A stretch of 10,902 bases of DNA from Pleurotus ostreatus/Saccharomyces cerevisiae fusant (lineage: Eukaryota; Opisthokonta), in the NCBI GenBank assembly GCA_024196135.1, contig JAMQCK010001195.1, positions 1 to 10,902 on the forward strand, written 5' to 3'. The notes below the pieces were generated by a model, which was not told where the DNA came from, ran no database searches, and saw only the letters and a program-made list of their open reading frames with translations. Shown here in pieces: positions 8,157 to 10,902 of this stretch. The position numbers and the translations under genes were made by a program. Position 1 is the first letter of the stretch. Each line of letters opens with the position of its first letter.

Positions 8157-8479
8157 GGCCCGGCGGGTTGCCGATATACGACCGCTTAGCCAGTGTTATT
8201 GTCTGCGTATTGATCATTCTCCGCTACGGAAATCTACATTGTACTTCTGTGTCCCACGTAGGACCAGGCCTGTCCGTGCTGTTGAGCGGTGCCGCCGGGT
8301 CGCTGACTTGCGGCGCGCACCCAATTGCGCCGAACGGAGGAGGCAATCTTCCGGGCCGCTGATCGTGACGCGTGACCGTGACAACGGTGCTTAAGTATCG
8401 GTCCTTCCGCCACAATCATCACTGCTTGCCCGCCGACCTCTCCGTCCCCTCTCCCTTCCTCCCTCGCCGACCCCACGAC
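8157..8479. promoter_or_regulatory. MPP10 3' flank and elongin A promoter
   Basis: This 323-base stretch lies between two genes in tandem on the plus strand. Towards elongin A it holds a CCAAT word (8321-8325), three nearly adjacent CGTGAC hexamers (8364-8382) that enclose an ACGCGT word (8368-8373), a TTAAGTAT word (8391-8398), and a strongly pyrimidine-rich leader (about 8437-8479) directly before the ATG. No gene is seen. Confidence 0.55.
8368..8373. promoter_or_regulatory. ACGCGT word (MCB-like) in the elongin A promoter
   Basis: ACGCGT is the MluI cell-cycle box bound by MBF-type factors at fungal G1/S genes. It lies about 110 bases upstream of the elongin A start, inside a cluster of CGTGAC hexamers. 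It is a single copy in GC-rich DNA, so function is only a possibility; ACGCGT also occurs inside MPP10. Confidence 0.3.
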
Positions 8480-9981
8480 ATGTTGTACGATCCAGTAGAG
8501 GCTGGCAATTATGCCAAAGAGATTCCGAGCCTGGTTAGCATGTGCCAGCGAGGTGCGCACGGGCCCGAAGCTGTATACCGAAACGGGCACTGATGGCTAT
8601 TGTAGTGGCGGCGTATAATGCGGACTGTACGTGTTGGCGAGGGGGAGGGCTCAACTGCGCGCTTACTGATCCTCGCCTTAGGTATATTGTCCCTGCGCGG
8701 TAGCTTGCCCGTAGAGTTCTTGCCCCCGATCTTAGCGCAGGCGCAGGCCGAAGACTTGATACGGTGGGAGGAAGACTGGCCGGTGCGTACAGTCTATTTC
8801 TGTCTGGTCACAGCAGGCGCTCACGCTCCCTCTCCTTGGTCCAGGAAATTGCAGAGCTCACGAGACGTGCGTACTTCGCTCTCCGATCCGGAGACATGTG
8901 CTGATGCTTGGTTCTCAGCCGTCTGGAAGAATGTCCTTCGGAAGAGGTTCCCCAAGGAGTGGCAACAATTGGAGGCAGAGGACAAGAACCCAGAATCATG
9001 GAGTGAATGCTTTACGGTACGCAACCTCGACCGCTGTCTGTGATCGGTGGTAACGACAGTCCTTCCTAGATGTTCAAGGAACAAGAAACCCGCCGATTCG
9101 AAGAGGCAGTGAACAAACTACGCAACGCCCGTGCGGACGAAGACCAGCGCAAGCAGCAACGCATGACGAAGGTGGACGCTAAGCTACCACCGCCGAAGCA
9201 ACGTAAATGTAAGTCTCGCCCGTGTCTGATCACCTCCCGGGCGCTAATCTTCGCAGATGGACAATCCTGGGCACCCAAGACCGCTTTGCAGAAGACCTAC
9301 ACAAAAGCGTCCAGGCAGCAACAAGCTACCTTCGCTCGTACCGCACCTCCCGCCCCCAAATCCTACGCATCCCTCAGCAAGAAGCCCGATATCCTTCCCA
9401 GTCCATCTTCCAGTATCAGCAGTCATGTCTCCGTCTCCACCGTCGTGCATCACCGGCCAACGGCGTCTTCCTCCACAGCACACTCATCTTCGTCTCGCGC
9501 ATCCAGCTCGTCTTCCGTTGGCCCCAAAGCCCGGTACGCAGGTTCGCCCATCAAGTATCACCCTGCATCATCCCCGCCACGACCCATCGCGCCGCTACCT
9601 CAGTCGACGCCCTCACGAGCAGCCGAGCGCAGATGCCCACTTGCAACGCACGCCACCACCCGCCCACCCCTACCGGCGACCACATCATGCTACAGTGCAG
9701 TGGCTTCGAATGCCTGCACACCCAACGCATCACCCATGATTCGAACTGCTACAGCACCGGCGGCGCCTACCCCGAAACCCACACCATCAGACCCTCCACC
9801 CCCGTACGCGACCGTCGACCCGTTGCAGAGACCCGCCAACACTGCGACGCCGGCCCCCCGCCCGTCCTCGCCGGACGCGATGCCTCCGCCCGCGAAGCGC
9901 TTTAAGAAGGCGAACAAGATGGCCTGCCTCTTCATGCCGAAGAATCGCGCGTACTCGCAGATAGCGGCCGCGACGAAGTAG
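8480..9981 (+). CDS. Elongin A-like protein (RNA polymerase II elongation / ubiquitin ligase adaptor)
   Basis: Elongin A binds elongin C; in yeast Ela1-Elc1 works with Cul3 to ubiquitylate stalled RNA polymerase II. Seven exons: 8480-8552, 8606-8626, 8682-8782, 8845-8866, 8919-9016, 9070-9208 and 9257-9981, giving 392 residues; two exons are only 21 and 22 nt. Residues 17-25, SLVSMCQRV, match the BC box pattern (S/T/P)LxxxCxxxV. The following segment, with SLPVEFLPPILAQ, DLIRWEEDWPEIAELT and VWKNVLRKRFP, matches the elongin A F-box-like region. WSECFTMFKEQETRRFEEAV continues the family's basic helical segment. From about 170 the protein is a Ser/Pro/Ala/Thr-rich, probably disordered tail, ending in a KRFKK basic patch and LFMPKNRAYSQ. 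Every junction is in phase. Intron 6 (9209-9256) is stop-free and a multiple of three. Identification rests on the N-terminal region; the tail is unassigned. Confidence 0.85.
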
Positions 9982-10739
9982 GTTGGCGTTCTGATGCGTT
10001 GGGCTACATGCTGTCGTCGCCCTTCTCTGCACACCAGACGACGCCTCGACGTCGACAGCTGCCACGCCTCTTGCTCAGCTTCGCTTGCTCCTGGCTGCCC
10101 TGTCGCGTCGCTGACGTCGCGGTAATCCCTCACCCTTGCCTCAAGCTCGTATGTATTACTGTACACCTTACTAGTTAGTTATCACCGGTCGGGTCCTCGT
10201 GTTTTCTCGTTTGTTTTGCATTTTATGGATATGTACCAACCAGACTGCCATTGCGAAGTCAGCGTCCGAAATTGTCAAATTTGAACATCGCTCTCAGCTT
10301 CTCCAACCTCTCTGAACAGCAGGTCAGTATGATTACGCTCTTGACAAGCGTTGCTTTAGTATAGCCAGGCTTTTGAGCTTGCACATCTTCACTGGACATG
10401 TCTCAATCCGCGTTCCTCTGGTCCCTTTGCATTCCATCACGCGGGTATCCCACCTTGGTTTGAGGAGAGCTCGATGGCGAACTCGAAAATGGATAATCGC
10501 TACAGCACATAGAAATACATCGTCGTTCGTCCACTACTCGTGACTTTTCATTAGCGTTACAACAAGCGACAGCAGGCCTGGCAGGACAAGACCCCGTCGC
10601 CTGGCATGAAATACAGAATGCGTGAAGTTATAGTGGTGACAACAATGGCTGTATGCGATGCGAGCGAGCACGAGAGGACCAGTGAAACAACAACAAGAGG
10701 AAGGAAACGGAATGAGAAAATACATATGTACATCTACAT
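9982..10739. other. Convergent 3' region between elongin A and EF-1alpha
   Basis: No coding gene or known RNA gene is seen in this 758-base stretch. The first 180 bases are GC-rich, with a TCGACGTCGA palindrome (10046-10055) and TGACGTC (10112-10118); they may belong to the elongin A 3' UTR. AT content rises from about 10150. The plus strand at 10288-10321 is pyrimidine-rich and is followed by an intron-like GTCAGT...TTTAG stretch (10323-10358), which may be coincidence. The side nearest 10740 should be the EF-1alpha 3' UTR. No AATAAA is seen next to the EF-1alpha stop. Confidence 0.5.
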
Positions 10740-10902
10740 TTACTTCTTCTTGGCGGCCTTCTCGGCGGACTTGGTGACCTTGCCACCGGACTTGTCAGTC
10801 TTGTCGACCGACTTGATGATGCCGACGGCAACCGTCTGCCTCATGTCGCGGACAGCGAAACGACCAAGGGGCGGGTACTCGTTGTAGGACTCAACGCACT
10901 GG
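10740..10902 (-). CDS. TEF1: Translation elongation factor EF-1alpha, C-terminal end only
   Basis: EF-1alpha is the GTPase that delivers aminoacyl-tRNA to the ribosome. Only the last 53 residues are in the window; the rest lies beyond base 10902. The visible part contains [20 protein letters not shown] and then [11 protein letters not shown], the nearly invariant end of domain III, and finishes with the lysine-rich tail [10 protein letters not shown] and a TAA stop. There is no intron in the visible part. The gene is convergent with elongin A. Confidence 0.98.
   Translation of the reverse strand, partial: QCVESYNEYPPLGRFAVRDMRQTVAVGIIKSVDKTDKSGGKVTKSAEKAAKKK

Noticed and set aside
9735..9750. 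B-box-like GTTCGAATCAT on the minus strand suggesting a tRNA
   Set aside because: It lies inside the elongin A coding exon, and no A box or cloverleaf could be drawn around it.
9222..9905. 227-codon open frame in another plus-strand frame of the elongin A tail
   Set aside because: It is a frame shadow of the low-complexity, stop-poor elongin A exon 7, whose own frame continues from the conserved N-terminal domain.
9690..10166. 158-codon open frame on the minus strand overlapping the elongin A end
   Set aside because: No domain or splice support; it is explained as the opposite strand of a GC-rich low-complexity exon.
1..10902. Search for a mobile element, CRISPR array, biosynthetic cluster or defence-type system
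   Set aside because: No transposase, terminal repeats, spaced direct repeats or relevant enzyme families were seen. The genes are conserved eukaryotic housekeeping genes in ordinary arrangement.

Overview
The window looks like nuclear DNA from a filamentous basidiomycete, most likely an Agaricomycete. The genes are densely packed on both strands. They are split by many short GT-AG introns (48-66 nt) with CTGAC/CTNAC-like branch points, and the coding exons are GC-rich. The proteins are eukaryotic housekeeping proteins (uS3, succinate dehydrogenase subunit D, MPP10, elongin A, EF-1alpha). This assignment is an inference from gene content and architecture; no species is claimed. All exon structures were worked out by hand from splice sites, reading phase and remembered family motifs.

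Layout: (1) minus strand, 1-810, ribosomal protein uS3, 3' end cut by the window edge. (2) a 784-base gap, 811-1594, holding the uS3 promoter and the downstream side of gene 2. (3) minus strand, 1595-3014, a seven-exon RluA-family pseudouridine synthase with a mitochondrial-type N-terminus. (4) a 162-base divergent promoter with a CCAAT box. (5) plus strand, 3177-3896, the membrane-anchor subunit of succinate dehydrogenase (SDHD/Sdh4). (6) minus strand, 4226-5091, a four-span membrane protein resembling the SUR7/PalI family. (7) a 658-base divergent promoter region, 5092-5749. (8) plus strand, 5750-8156, the U3 snoRNP protein MPP10. (9) plus strand, 8480-9981, an elongin A-like protein with a BC box. 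(10) a 758-base convergent 3' region. (11) minus strand, 10740-10902, the C-terminus of EF-1alpha.

The genes do not form a pathway or cluster. Three serve translation or ribosome biogenesis (uS3, MPP10, EF-1alpha), two are predicted mitochondrial and share a promoter (pseudouridine synthase, SDHD), one serves RNA polymerase II transcription or ubiquitylation (elongin A), and one is a plasma-membrane-type protein. I found no mobile element, CRISPR array, tRNA, rRNA or secondary-metabolite genes, and nothing that amounts to a new system. The points worth a second look are the shared mitochondrial promoter, three stop-free introns whose length is a multiple of three, an HMG-box-like inverted repeat, an octapeptide repeat in a membrane segment, and a possible spliced noncoding transcript beside uS3.
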